Part shown: positions 21,056 to 32,734 of the stretch, piece by piece
How positions within the stretch are numbered: the first letter of the stretch is position 1
Layout: every line of letters begins with the position of its first letter
NCBI GenBank assembly: GCA_021234155.1
Contig: JAJEKV010000011.1
Location: forward strand, 7,737,132-7,801,131
DNA length: 64,000 bases
Source of the DNA: Isoetes taiwanensis
Taxonomy: Eukaryota > Streptophyta > Lycopodiopsida > Isoetales > Isoetaceae
Direction: 5' to 3'
Position numbers and translations under genes: made by a program
The notes under the pieces: generated by a model
Seen by the model: only the letters and a program-made list of their open reading frames with translations
What the model was told of the DNA's origin: nothing
Databases searched by the model: none

Positions 21056-22385
21056 GGTGGAGATGGCGTTTTAATGCACGCGAGACTCTAAAGGTCGCTG
21101 AGAGAGAGCTCCGGCAAACGCATTTAATTTGCTTGGCTTATAGACTATCTCGAAGTCATAATCTTTGAGGAATTCCATCCATCGTCTTTGCCTCAAATTG
21201 AGGAGTGGTTACGTGAAAATGTATTGGAGGCTTTGGTGGGTTACGTAAAACAATCAATTAAATTAAGCCATGATCAAATAAAGATTCGTCTTTGCTCTGA
21301 AATGTATTGAATAACGTTGTTCGTTTTAGGTCGTGTTGGCCTAGTGGTTAGTCCACTCGTCTAGCACATTGGGGTCTCGTGTTCGAACCTCACTAGGATC
21401 TTGGCATCTTAGGACCTTTGGCCCCTGGTATCCTTGTAGGGGGTGGTGCTCCTTGAAGGGGGATTGCAAGAACATGCCATGTGCCGTCGTATGTCCTAAG
21501 GGATGCTGGCTAGTGTTACGACGTAAAAATACACCTTCCTTCCTTCCTTCTTAGAATCATAGGCTACCACCCTTTATTTTTGCATGAGAAGTCCACATGT
21601 TGCTAGTTTATTACCATCGATTGCTACAAGCTTATCCTTGTTTGAATCTGGTAGGGTGAGCACTGGTGCTGTTGTTAAGGCTTCTTTGAGCTTTTCGAAT
21701 GAAGCTTGAACATTCTCTAGCCAATGTGCTACCTAATCTTTTATCTTGTTATTCTTGGTGAGGTCCGACAAAGGGGATGCCCACTTAGCAAAATCTTTTA
21801 CAAATTTTCGGTAGTAGCCTGCTAAGCCAAGATAGCTTCTCACTTCGGAGACCTTCTTTGGTGTTGGCCAATCTACTATAGCTTCTATCTTTGACGGATC
21901 CGTCACTATACCTTCGGCTGATACAAATTCTACTTTTGTTGTAGCAAAATGGCACTTAGAAAGTTTGCTGAACAAATGGTGTCATCTTAGCTTCTCCAAG
22001 ACTTTTCTTAAATGTGCCACATGTTCCTTCACTGACTTGCTATAGATCAGGATGTCATCAAAGAAGACGATGACGAACTCTTTTAAGACTGCCTGAAGAT
22101 GTCGTTCACTAGTCTTATGAGCATTGCTGAGGTATTTGATAGGCCGAAATGCATGACTGCAAATTTATAATGCCCATGCAACATTCTAAAGGCAATCTTA
22201 TGAATGTCTTCTTCCTTGATTCTTATCTGATGGTACCCCGATCTCAAGTTTATCTTGAAAAAGACTTTCGCTTATTGGAGTTGATCTATCAAGTCATCTG
22301 CCCTAGGCAAAGCATATTTGTTCTTTACCGTCTGCTAGCTATCTGCCTTGGACTACTCGGGATAAACCACTAGCCAGATCGAATT
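20516..22385 (-). mobile_element. Ty3/gypsy retrotransposon pol relic
   Basis: Minus-strand order is as in Ty3/gypsy pol. Reverse transcriptase ([19 protein letters not shown] about 22,265; [13 protein letters not shown] about 22,070) is followed by the connection ([15 protein letters not shown] about 21,820), degenerate RNase H (FEKLKEALTTAPVL about 21,690; DFEIVYKP about 21,150) and the integrase zinc finger and core (HNSPIAGHAGF, CQLCQQTK, WEVMSMDFITGLPR 20,960-20,620). In-frame stops occur and the RNase H A-D-A-L box is altered to A-G-A-L. Both ends are missing and no LTRs are found. A SINE interrupts RNase H. Confidence 0.9.
21329..21553 (+). mobile_element. tRNA-derived SINE with (CCTT)n tail
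   Basis: A Pol III A box (TGGCCTAGTGG, 21337-21347) and B box (GTTCGAACCTC, 21381-21391) lie 44 bp apart, as in a tRNA. They are followed by an unrelated body and an end ACGACGTAAAAATACA plus (CCTT)n. The ACG..GTAAAA + microsatellite ending matches the 3' ends of LINE A and of the tail at 20,060, which suggests mobilisation by that LINE. It is inserted in the gypsy RNase H region. Confidence 0.8.
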
Positions 22386-24069
22386 GGCATTCTAAGTTGT
22401 GTTGGTGCTTGAAACTGAAATATTTAGCTATATTAATTTTGTAACTGATGAACCTCATCATGAGTATTTGGCATCCAACTTATCTTCAAGAGGATGATAT
22501 TCATTGACAATTGGTTAAGAAGATATTGTCTAGATAATTCAGTGGGAAATTTGTGTGGGAACTTGATATGTATGAGTTTTGTTCAGACCTTGAATATCTA
22601 TATAACTTGCAAGTTCAATAAAGGAAGGTTGCAATAATGCCTTAACTTAGGAGAGGATAAAATCAGTTGAATCATATTACAAGCTTTATAAAGGCATGAA
22701 ATTGTTGTGTTACTCTTACAACATTCAAAAGCCTCAGTATTGAAAATTTGAATGATGTAGCTACTCACGTCATGAAGGCCTCTACGTTCCTTGCCATTAT
22801 ACATATGCGGCAAGTAGAGCCCAAGTTCAGTAGCATGGACATCCTAAGAAATAAGTTTGTATAGAATGGATAAAGCAATTGGCTTTATTTGGGAATGTGT
22901 GGTAAGTGAGCTTACATATCTTTTTAGAATATTGGCGATGGATCTAAGATCACCACAGGAGGATGTCTTCTTGTTGGACTAAGGAATAATAACCATCATC
23001 GTTATTTATAGGCATCTTTTCATATTTATCTGATAGATGGTTCTGTTGATATTTGTAGATGTGGTTATGGAAAGCACGCCTTGCTGCAGTAAATTTCTTG
23101 ATGCAATTTAAGAAATATGGTAGTGGGAATCTAACATGTGCTTGTACAATTATCAACTTGATACTTATATATTAGGGGTTCATAAACATGTGATAGCCAC
23201 TCCATGGTCTTATTTAGTAAATCTTATTACTGTTGCATCTTTTCTCCCATAGCAAGCTTGAGTTGGTGGCCACTGCATGCGGACCGGGTATGGGTCTGAC
23301 ATCCCCTCTGGTATGGGTCAATCCAAAAGGTATTCCTGGGCTCGATAGCTGCGGATGATCTCAATCTATAGATCCGTGTGGGGGGGGGGGGGGGGGGACG
23401 TGTGTCGCCACAATCCTCTAAACCATTATGCTTTGGGAAGGGACTTGTCCCTCCTGCCTCATCCGACAGAGAAGATTCAATCTGGAGTACTCTCATAGGG
23501 TGATTAGAAGAGCTTCCTTTCTAGCATAGCTGGGAACAATTTTGCAAATACATTCCCTACTAGAATGGTATGATAGTTTTTCACATCATCTTTGCAACCA
23601 TCTTTGTGCATAAGAACAACCTAGTTCAAGCACCAGTCTCCTGGAAACTTACCCTGAGTGACTGCTTCATTGCAAAAGACAGCTAGTAGCCTATGAAGTC
23701 GCTGCCCACCTCATTATAAAGAGTTCTACATGCATACCATTTGAGTCACAGGCTCTCTCATTTGCCATGTTTCTTAGCACATTATACACATCTTCTTCAT
23801 AAAAAATGGGAGATGCATCTCCTTCAAATCTGAAACCATCCATGCCTGCTGTGTGATATAATGATATGACCTATTGCATCTCTTATGGTTTTCATATCCT
23901 CCTTCATCGATCTGATTTCTTCTCTGGTTGCTTGTAATTCGATGGTCAAGGAGCAGATCATTTGGATCAAATCCATTTGGCCGCTGGGTTCTTCATCTGT
24001 GCCCTCCGTTTTTGAAGGGGATCATTTGGTGCTTATTACCTGTGACCTACCAAAAGAAATAGGCCGACT
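22386..24069. other. No gene recognised
   Basis: AT-rich unique-looking sequence with only short open frames. It contains an 18-base G run at 23380-23397 next to GC-rich sequence. No splice-supported exon or domain was found. Confidence 0.4.
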
Positions 24070-24135
24070 ATGCCCTAGGCGCCCAGATTATGTGCTATAG
24101 AGTAAAGTAAACTAAAGTAAAGTAAAGTACAAAAA
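24070..24135 (+). repeat. (AAAGT)n tract, probable LINE/SINE tail
   Basis: Repeated AGTAAA units after TGTGCTATAGAG, resembling the microsatellite tails of the other LINEs here. The sequence upstream (about 23,880-24,070) may be the truncated element. A 42-bp tandem duplication (CCACTTCGTGATATCCTTC...) follows at 24,222-24,303. Confidence 0.4.
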
Positions 24136-24827
24136 CTCGAAACTAGGCTTTGAATGCGTATTTGGAGAAATGTAAGAAAACAGGAGTTGGTTTGCATCAC
24201 TTTTTAAGAATGACTATCAGCCATCCACTTCGTGATATCCTTCCGTCATCAAGAATACCACAGTATCCACTTCGTGATATCCTTCTGTCATCAAGAATAC
24301 CGCAATAAAATGTAACCTGTATCTGATTCAGGAATACTCATATTTTAAGTTCTAGCTTCTCTCATCTCTTATTGTACTATGTTTATTTGCATGTATTGGC
24401 GTCAAGTCGAAGGGGCAAAACCGTGTGCTTGAGGATGACCAAGCCTCGTCAGGATATTGTAAGATGTAACCGTATTGGGCCATGACTTCTGTGTAGACGT
24501 AGTTACGAGATCAGTTGAATGCAATTGGGCTAAGAGGACTATCAAGAGCTTATGGGGGCTTGGTGAACGTGGTGATAACATGGAGCATTGTTAGCATTAT
24601 ATAATAAGTAGAAAATAAACTTGAGAATACTGAAAGGAGAGTATCATGGCTAGTAGATTTTTTGGCAGTGTATTCCTTATGGGGGTGATTGCCTTAGAGT
24701 AAGCTTTGAGTTTTGGAAAAATGCTGAGTATTGAACCTACTTCAATGTCATTTTAAGGAGCATTGGATAAGCTATTTCAACATAGCAACCTCAGTAAGGG
24801 GCAAAGTATGATCTAGGCTTTGGGATA

Positions 24828-25267
24828 GGTTGCTCCACCCTAAAGTCTTTGTACTGTGGTGGCAGGTTATCCACAGGTGCCTGCGGGTTAATGCCTTTCG
24901 GCATCGCTATGATCCTCGCATATCTGCAGTATGCCCGCTCTGCCTCTCGGACGTTGAGACTCTTGAGCATTGCCTCTTTGATTGTCCTGAGGTTCAACCA
25001 GCGTGGTCCTGGTTACAAGGTTTGTTTAACAGTACATTGGACTGTCGATGCATCCTTTTGGCGTCCTATCCCAACGCATGGCCTCCAGCTAAACAAAGGG
25101 CATTTCATCTTGGTTCCGGTTGGCTCCTATGGTCGATATGGGAGCGTCGCAGACACCACATCTTTCAGGGCATTTATTCATCTGCACACGGTGTTATTAT
25201 AGTGGCCCAGAAAAAGATATTGACAGCCTACGAGTGTTCTTCCCTTGACTCAGAACTGGTGGAACGA
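24828..25267 (+). pseudogene. LINE ORF2 C-terminus, zf-RVT domain
   Basis: The reading frame contains the plant LINE zinc-binding RT motif: LHPKVFVLWWQVIHRCL, then CPLCLSDVETLEHCLFDC (C-x2-C...H-x4-C). It has the usual tryptophan-rich continuation (HLGSGWLLWSIWERRRHHIF). The domain follows the RT in plant L1-like elements. It is interrupted after ...SSLDSELVER by the nested insertion. Upstream endonuclease and RT are absent, so it cannot work alone. Confidence 0.85.
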
Positions 25268-26405
25268 ACTTCTCAGAGCACCAAGCCAAAGAGAACTGAA
25301 AAGGAAAATGGTTTCTTGGCGGGCGCTGCCGCAGCCTAGGGCGGCAATGTGGGGGGAGGCCGCCCTTTTTCCTCCTCGACCGGCATCAGCACAGCCATCC
25401 TTGCAGACCGAATCCCTAACCGATGCTAGTGGGGTTTGCCAATGGCCATGGGGTTTCTTTCTTGAAAGAATTTGCAGATTTTGATTCAGAAGCAGCTTCA
25501 AGGCGGTCTTTCTGGTTTGTGTTGGTAAGCCACTAACGTGGCCTTTTGCTTTCAGTCTTTTAACAAGAATGATGATTTTGTTTAAGCAAATCACACTGAA
25601 AGGGCGTGGAGCCTATAAGGTGAAGCAGATTTAAGCAGGAATTAGAAAGAAAGCAGTTTCGGGTCTTCTTAGGCAGTCTTTTTAGATGGATCCTCTGATC
25701 AGATGGTTTTCTTCCCCTCCTCTTGCTCTTTCTTGCTAGCGGGAAGATTTAGGGATGTTTTCTTGGAAAGAGCCAGTGTAAGTTCTTGGTCACAATTTTA
25801 CAGTTTTAAAACAGGATGTCAGATTGTTTGATATTGCCGAGCTAGGGAGCTGTTCGTGTCCAGGAAGACGCTTCCATATCAAGACCAGATATCATGAGCC
25901 AAACTTTAGGGAAGTTTTGGTGGCTGGGCTGTGTGTCTAGCCTATTGCAGGTTGGCCGACTGGCACTTCCCGACAATGCAGCATCTCATTTCAATCTCAC
26001 ATTTGGTAGCAAAACTGCAGAATTGGATCATAGTTCGAAGCATATTAGCTTCTCTGAGCAGTGCGGGAGATTGTTCAGGTTACCCTTTGTCTCTTTTCTC
26101 TTCATTTCTAAATTTGCAAGAGGTTCTTGAAGCATTCAAGATTTGTCTACAACTTGTGGAAAATGCGGATTTAACTCCTGTAGTATTCTATTTAGCTAAG
26201 AAGATGTTCATACTGTAGTATTAGTTGGATAGAAGAAGAGGTTGAGAGAGCCGTATGAGTACTATAGCTGCAGACATGATTCAGATCCATGAGGGATCCT
26301 TTGTACTTTATTCATATCTGATCCATGAGGGATCTTTGTATTGTAATTCTTCCAATATGTTCAATACAAAAAATTCTTACCTTCAAAAAAAAAAAAAAAA
26401 AAAAA
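25268..26405 (+). mobile_element. Nested retroposed sequence with poly(A) and 15-bp duplication
   Basis: AGAACTGGTGGAACG occurs at 25253-25267 and directly after the 20-base poly(A) at 26405-26419, so about 1.14 kb was inserted by target-primed reverse transcription. The insert has a GC-rich start with a short open frame, then AT-rich sequence, and ends TTACCTTC(A)n like the host LINE. Its origin (LINE 5' region or cellular mRNA) is not recognised. Confidence 0.75.
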
Positions 26406-26624
26406 AGAACTGGTGGAACGCATCTGGATTCAGTATCTTCGAATTGATTCTTATCATTAGTCTCCTATTCTGGAGTAAGTACATTGTGCTCCAGGCTCGT
26501 GCTCCTGTGGCATCTCTGTGTGCTTACACAGTTAGATGAGACATGTAAATTTTGTACTTTTTCTCTGATTAATAAACTTTTTAGCTTTTGTCCTTCAAAA
26601 AAAAAAAAGGGGTATGATCTAGGC

Positions 26625-27034
26625 ACCTGTAGTCATAAATAATCTAAGGAATATCACATGTCTCAGTCTTTGCATTGTTTGGTATTTGATATCTATTGGA
26701 TCCTCCTGGTTGGGCTTCCAAGTTCGGTGGCCTGGGTGCATTGAGTGCATGTGCATGTGAATAAGCAAGGATATGGCAGTAGTGCAGGTGAGGATCTGGT
26801 TGAGCGAAGCTTCTGGGTTGAATTGTTCATAGTTAAATGTTATATCTATTGAACATCTTTTTGGATGTTAACATTACATAATTACGTGGAATTCATAAGC
26901 ATTTGCCCATTGAGTCTTGGGTATGTAAATTCAAAAGGAAGGTTCAATTCTTCACCTATACTATCAACCTAGAATTGGTGCAAATATTGACAAGATCCCG
27001 AGTTGCTAGGGAGCTCAACTCGGCAGGCTCGTCA
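26625..27034. other. No gene recognised
   Basis: Unique-looking AT-rich DNA without a supported exon. Confidence 0.4.
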
Positions 27035-27140
27035 CAAGTGTGGATAGGTTAAATCCATATGCCAATCTATGTGATGACATACAACAACATAGACAATTGG
27101 GGCATGTGATGCTAGTTGGAGACCTCAACTTGCATATTTG
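27035..27140 (+). mobile_element. LINE endonuclease fragment
   Basis: About 100 bp homologous to 16,483-16,590 and 40,585-40,680. The encoded NPYANLCDDIQQHRQLGHVM and following LVGDLN correspond to the YDDIQQ...LLGDFNA segment of the APE endonuclease. No other LINE sequence adjoins. Confidence 0.7.
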
Positions 27141-27839
27141 GTTGTACTCTCTCCACAAGGTTTCGATGGATTGCATGCAGTTGCAGCAATGTAGGACTTT
27201 TTGGTACTAATATCACTATTAGAACTTGTTCCTTCACCTTCATCATGAGAGATTATGTCCCATAGCCCTTCACTTTCTGGAATTTCATTTATTCTTTTAT
27301 TCCAAACTTAAAATCTGACACACACACTTCCCTCCCCCTTTCCGCGGGAAAAACATCCATTGCTCCCAATAAGGATGCATAAACCTTGATATTGATGACT
27401 TTTTCAAAATTATTGTGGCTACATTTACTTAGCCCTGATACCAACTATTGTGCACTCCAGTTGTCTAATGGTCCCTTGCCAAAATGCAAATCCTTTATTC
27501 TCTTATGAAATACACAACCAGTTATATCATTGTTCGAATGTGAACAATGTGATCACTATTCATATGAAAAGCCGGAATCATAATAGCATATCCAATACAT
27601 CATCTAAAAGCTATTTGCATGCCACATCCGGTTAGCAAATGATCCAAAATTAGCAAGGACTAAATATCTGGTGGTCAGCAATAAAACCCACCAACAATTT
27701 TAGCATAGAGTCTATTTTCATATTTTTATGTTGGCAATAGGTCATCGACCTTGAGCTAAACCATTCAACCATCGACTTTGACAAAATGTTTGCATTACAC
27801 CTTATTATTATATGGATAGCTTCAAAACCAGATTTGCAA

Positions 27840-28050
27840 GAATCATACTGTAAGTGAAATCACATGCATATGTCAACTTGTACACATGCATATGTCAACT
27901 TGAATCCTTTGTGTTACGTTGAGTAATATTAGTCAATGTAGGGACAAGAAGGGCCCTGAGAGGTTGAATCTTTTGTGTTACTTTGAATAATATTAGTCAA
28001 TGTAGTGGTGCGAGATAATGATTGAGGACAAGAAGGGCCCTGAGAGGTTA
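27840..28050. repeat. Short tandem duplications downstream of the GDSL gene
   Basis: ACATGCATATGTCAACTTG occurs twice at 27,862-27,902. A roughly 65-120 bp unit ending GACAAGAAGGGCCCTGAGAGGTT is also duplicated (27,942-27,964 and 28,027-28,049). 27,141-27,840 shows no gene. Confidence 0.6.
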
Positions 28051-28053
28051 TAC

Positions 28054-29436
28054 TTAGCCAATATTATTGAGCGATGTTGCTAGTTCTTTTGTTAGGCTAG
28101 GCAATAGGAGCATACTAACATGATTTTTTATGTTTTCTGCAAACAATGCATCAGAGATGATCTTGTACATGGCTTGAGTAGGATGGATACTATCCCAAAA
28201 TACATATTCATTTGCATTGGAGCACACATCAAATGTAGAGCATGGTGCAACCCCTCCATATTGTCCCAATCCACAACATGCCTTTTTGGCAACCTTAAAA
28301 CCTGAATCATTGAGAGAAAAAAAGGGTCAGATTTGTAGCTTTAATTTACAACATTTTCTTCATGAATTTTAGCTCTGCTTACCATAATTGAGAGGATTTT
28401 GTATTGCATCCATCAAAGGATTGTAAATGTCTCCATATGAAATAAGGCTTCCTTCTAATTGCAGAGAGATTTTCTGCAGAGCCGATCTTAAAGCGGCATT
28501 GTAGAGCTGAGCATGATCATTTAAGGATTTGATACAGGAACCATCCTTGCTTTCTAGTAATGTCAGAATAAATGGTGGACAACCTAAAGGTCCGTGTGAT
28601 AGAAATATTATCTTTCTTGCTCCAGAATTGTAAAGAGTCTGTCAAATTTGAGTAGAAACTCAGGCTTTGAGTAAGACGTATAAGATATTCTTCAATGAGT
28701 TGCATTCGAAGGTCTTACCTTGATGTTTTCAACAGCGTTTGATATTAGTAAATTGATGAACTGTTCAGGGGAATGTTGGATCTGGTAGAGAGGATTTATG
28801 TGATAATTGACAATATCATTTCCTCCAGTGCTAATAAAAAACAGAGCATCGGATGTCCATTTTGTCACAGCATTGGAACCGATAAAACTGCTCAAATTCC
28901 GCTGCGTATTCTCAAAATTCTTAACTTGCTCAGACAATGGTGTAGATCCCTGCACATTATACATATGAATTCAAATTCATAATATACCTATTATATTTCC
29001 CTCTTTATAACTTACAGTGGCTTCTAAATAGCCTGATCCGGCCATGGCAAAATTGATGCCTTTGAGAAGCGACTCTCCTTTGGCCTGAGGGCTAAAGAAT
29101 TCAATCGGAGCTTCAACATCTAAATGATCCGCTGCAGGTGTCCAAAGGAAACGCAAAAATTAATCTACAGATCAAAATTAGAATTTCAGAAATGAGAATC
29201 TGCAACACACCAATGAAATCTGTGAGAATTTTTCCATTGCAAAAGCGACCTGTGGCGATGGGAGGGGAGAAATCTCTGCCATAAGGAGGATGATCGCCTT
29301 TATTGATGTGGAGATCATGGGAGGAGAATTTTTTATTGCCGGTATCAACAAAAGAATCGCCAAAGATATGGAAAATTGGATCTGCAAGGGAGAAGCCGAA
29401 GCTAAAGAAAAGAGCAAACAGACGTAAAATCGCCAT
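28054..29436 (-). CDS. GDSL esterase/lipase, five exons
   Basis: Exons, in order of transcription, are 29436-29211, 29131-29016, 28949-28719, 28638-28383 and 28301-28054. All four introns (66-81 bp) have GT-AG ends and phases that join exactly. They give 358 residues, the usual family size. A hydrophobic signal peptide (residues 1-18, ending SLA) indicates secretion. Block I is IFGDSFVDTGN with catalytic Ser28. Block II is INFAMAGSG (Gly107). Block III is STGGND (Asn158). Block V is WDSIHPTQ with Asp313 and His316. Together these form the SGNH catalytic set. Family members hydrolyse acyl esters such as lipids, cutin monomers or polysaccharide acetates, often in the cell wall; the substrate here is unknown. 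No disabling change is seen. The start is the first ATG before the signal peptide. Confidence 0.95.
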
Positions 29437-29700
29437 AGCTGGAGGAGGAAAAGGGCGGGCTTAAAAAGGCCTCGTTTGGCCGTGGCCATTATTTCATTGG
29501 ACCAAAATTAAGCCACGGGAATATTAAGGAAAACAAAAAAACACCCCTTCCTTAGGACAAAGTCATCAATTTACCATGTGGTTCTTGGGGACTAGAATCT
29601 CCTTATACTCTTCATACTCATTCCCTGCAATAAATTTAATGCCCGATTTCTCGCCTTGTTACAGCGTAGATTACACCGATTTTTCCATCTACTATGTAAA

Positions 29701-29794
29701 TTAAATGCCTGAAGCAATTGCCTTTGCCGCCTTGTCTACAGTAGTGCCCTTCGACTGCAACATCATCCTCCTCACACTTTCATGCAAGAGATCT
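29701..29794 (-). CDS. Possible terminal exon of an unidentified gene
   Basis: An acceptor CACTTACAG at 29,795-29,803 precedes about 30 codons (DLLHESVRRMMLQSKGTTVD... to TAA at 29701). The composition looks protein-like and helical. No partner exon was found upstream. About 320 bp separate it from the GDSL start. Confidence 0.25.
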
Positions 29795-29884
29795 CTGTAA
29801 GTGTGAATATTCTGATGACACCAACCAGTTTGGAAAATAGTATGATGTAACACCTCTGTAGTGTAAAGATGCTCACCGACCAAT

Positions 29885-30777
29885 TGTGGTAAATAGTATG
29901 ATGGTATTGATAAATATGTAGGTAGGTAGTATTTTTTATCATACTACATGGTAGTATCCTAGAAAGATAGTATTTTTTACATCATACCATATAATAGCAT
30001 CCTAAAGGGACATTGACGGTCCTCTAAGTGTCCCAAGAGAGACTTAAGTAAACTCAAAGGACTAGCCACCATAAAATGATTGAGCACCTAACAACTAGTA
30101 AGGATTCATATTTGTGGTGCAAAATGCAGTATGGTGGAAGTTAATAATGTGCAAGCTAGAGATGAAGGAATATTTGTTGCCAAAATAACATAAGGCTAAT
30201 CTTGGCATAAGGCTAATCTAAAGCACTTAGGATTATTGTATTATGTAAAAGTGTCATATAAAATCTTAAAAATATTATGAAAGAAATAATGTTTTTCTTG
30301 TTCCAACATTTTTTTAAATGCCTTAGAAAAAGATACTTAGGGGGTAAAAACCAAGAAACAAACAAAATTTACCCCATTTGTCCTAGTTTACAAGATCATA
30401 TATCTAGATATTAGCATATACTATCCCATGTGAAAGTCGAAAAAGAAATTTTAAAAACTATAAAACACTACTACAAGGATAAATTTTAGAAATTTTAAAA
30501 CACTACTACAAGAATCAAGTTTCTTATAACATAACTTGGGAGAAATGGAAAGAGCAAGCCATGGTCGGTGATCTTTTTACATTACGTCTTGCTAAATAAA
30601 CCAAAAAGTCACCTCTCAATGCCCCACACAACAATATCAACCCTTTGGAATCAATGCAAAAGATAAAATCAAGTGGTGATGCATGCCTTTGTCTTTAGGA
30701 ATTGTATTATTGCTTTCTATAAAGGCAAGAAATTGACATCATCACTTATTATTTTTTCTAACTATAATGGTGATGTA
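29885..30777. other. No gene recognised; GTAG/GATA-type short repeats near 29,920-29,970
   Basis: AT-rich DNA with GTAGGTAGGTAGTATTTTTTA and a related copy after it (GATAGTATTTTTTAC), possibly small retroposon tails. No exon is supported. Confidence 0.35.
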
Positions 30778-30892
30778 TTGGGGAATGGAAGGGGGGAGCC
30801 CCTTTCCGGTTTGGAAGGGGGGCCCCCCGACCGGCGGCAGCCGGGAGGGGGTCCCTTTCAAACCGGAAAGGGGCGACCCTTCCATTCCCCAA
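30778..30892. mobile_element. 115-bp near-perfect palindrome (hairpin MITE)
   Basis: Outer arms TTGGGGAATGGAAGGG / CCTTCCATTCCCCAA and inner arms CCCCTTTCCGGTTTG / CAAACCGGAAAGGGG surround a GC-rich loop (CCGACCGGCGGCAGCCGG). It is much richer in GC than its AT-rich surroundings. No clear target duplication. Confidence 0.7.
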
Positions 30893-31300
30893 CAAAATGG
30901 AAGTTGGGAGCTGGGTTCTTGTTTCTGCAAGAATCGAAGCAGATAGGCTTCGATTTCTGGTGGATTAAGCAGTAGCAGTAGATAAAGGCTTCGATTTCTG
31001 GTGGAGTAAGCATGAGGATTAGGAAAGGCTTGAGATTTTCGTCCAAAAGGCTCTGCCCAACTTGAAAAACAGGGGATTTTGAAGCTGCAAATGACTAAAT
31101 CTGTATGATTCTTGGACTTTCTCAAGGATTGCAGAGCATTGGGCACCGGATTAAGCAGTAGCAGTAGCAGTAGCGCCGGATTAAGCAGTAGCAGAGCTTC
31201 AAAATCCGGTTTGCCACTTCAACTCAACCGATCATCTGTGATTCTGTGGATGCCCAAGTTTCTTTCTGCATTATCTCTCTAATTCGACCTCTGTACTCCA

Positions 31301-32230
31301 GGGTATTTTTTAGTGGCCCCGGTGGGCCAGTTGGCCACACATTCACATATTTCGTAAAATAGTCGGCCACGCCTGAGTAGGATGCATTCTCGCCATGATT
31401 AAAGGGTGGTGGCCAGTTTAAATCACCATTTCATTAAATTCACTTCATAAGTGGCCACTTTGATATTTGCCAAATCTTCAAACCCATATGGCGTGGCCAT
31501 TCTAAAATGTTATGTGCACTAGCAACTTGTTTTGGTGGCCATTTAAACCATGGAATAATTTTATATTTTAAGGGCTATGGCCAAGCTCTATATTGGATAA
31601 GTATAGGGACATAATTTTGCCACTTGTAGGGGGCTGAAATCTATTTGAGTTTAGCCCTGAAATTCTAAAAGCAAATCTAATAATATAGTATTTCGTTTTT
31701 CTTCGGGTTTGTTTTTTTCGATTTGCAATTTGCATCCCAAATTTATTTCATCTAGCCCGAATATGCTCTTCATCGCCCCAACTCAAATCAAGGTTATAGT
31801 TTCCATTTACCAAGTACCTGCATTATGGCTTTGGGTGAGATCTGTCCTACCAAATCCATTTCAACTTCTCCCTAAATTCAACATGTTTAGAACATTCAAA
31901 TGATCTTATAGTAATCTTAGTTAGAGAAGTATAGCAATCTTAGTTAGAGAAGTGTAGCATGTATTTGTCTACGACTGCATAGAACATTATTGAAACTAGA
32001 TATCATCCTAGTGAGGTGGCTATCATCTTTACATTTTTGATGCATGGATGTGGCCAATTCAAATTCTTGAAAAAATATAGTTTCATGATTTCGCCATTTA
32101 AGTTACAACCTTTTGCTATAATGGTTTGGAAAAGGGCCAGGCCAAACTACACTTGGCAAATTATTTAAGGTAAGTAGTGGCCAATATTTTACGCCCTGTC
32201 AAATATATAAGGAGGTTAAAAAATACCCTG
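31301..32230. mobile_element. Non-autonomous hAT-type element, 930 bp
   Basis: The terminal inverted repeats are CAGGGTATTTTTTA and TAAAAAATACCCTG. An exact 8-bp target-site duplication CTGTACTC flanks them at 31293-31300 and 32231-32238. The CAGGG terminus and 8-bp duplication are hAT hallmarks. The interior is AT-rich with many GTGGCCA motifs and no transposase. Confidence 0.88.
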
Positions 32231-32734
32231 CTGTACTCCTCTGTTAATTCTGCCCTGGCCGATTCGATTCAAGACGAATCCGGCTACTTCTTCTAGAAGT
32301 CTACGGTTCTCTCTGATGCCAGGGTTTTTAGCCCCGATTTCCTTCCGATTCCTTAGAACAATCCTCCCCTTTTCTTTTGATCAATTTGGCTTCAGTCTAA
32401 CTGCTTTTGATCTGTGACAGCCGGTCTGCAGAAGTCTCAAGCGGAGTCTTTTCTTCTTAATCCCCAAACCGGGATTTGCAGCTTCAAAATGCCGGTTTCT
32501 TCTTACCGGATGAGCGGAAAGCTCGTCCCAACTTCCATTCCGCGATGGAATGGAGAACACGTGGCACAATGACAACGAATTCCAGCGACCAACTTCCATC
32601 CTCCTATATTATAATGTTATTGGGTAAGTATGTCGTCAACGAAACCCTAAAATTGACGGCTCAGATTTAGTTTAGAAAGTTAGGTTAGGCGGTTTAGATT
32701 TTAGCCCTGCTGCCTGTTTTGGAGATGGCTGGCT

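Larger units (their letters stand above)
24819..26611 (+). mobile_element. 5'-truncated poly(A) LINE with 13-bp target-site duplication
   Basis: The insertion is bounded by GTATGATCTAGGC at 24806-24818 and again at 26612-26624. It starts inside the C-terminal part of a LINE ORF2 (zinc-binding RT region) and ends with CCTTC(A)12 at 26,597-26,608. A second retroposed sequence is nested in it (25268-26405). Removing that nested insertion rejoins the ORF, which then ends ...WIQYLRIDSYH. Confidence 0.85.

Noticed and set aside
23380-23397. 18-base G run as a G-quadruplex or regulatory element
   Set aside because: No gene context; a homopolymer of this kind may be replication slippage or a sequencing artefact.
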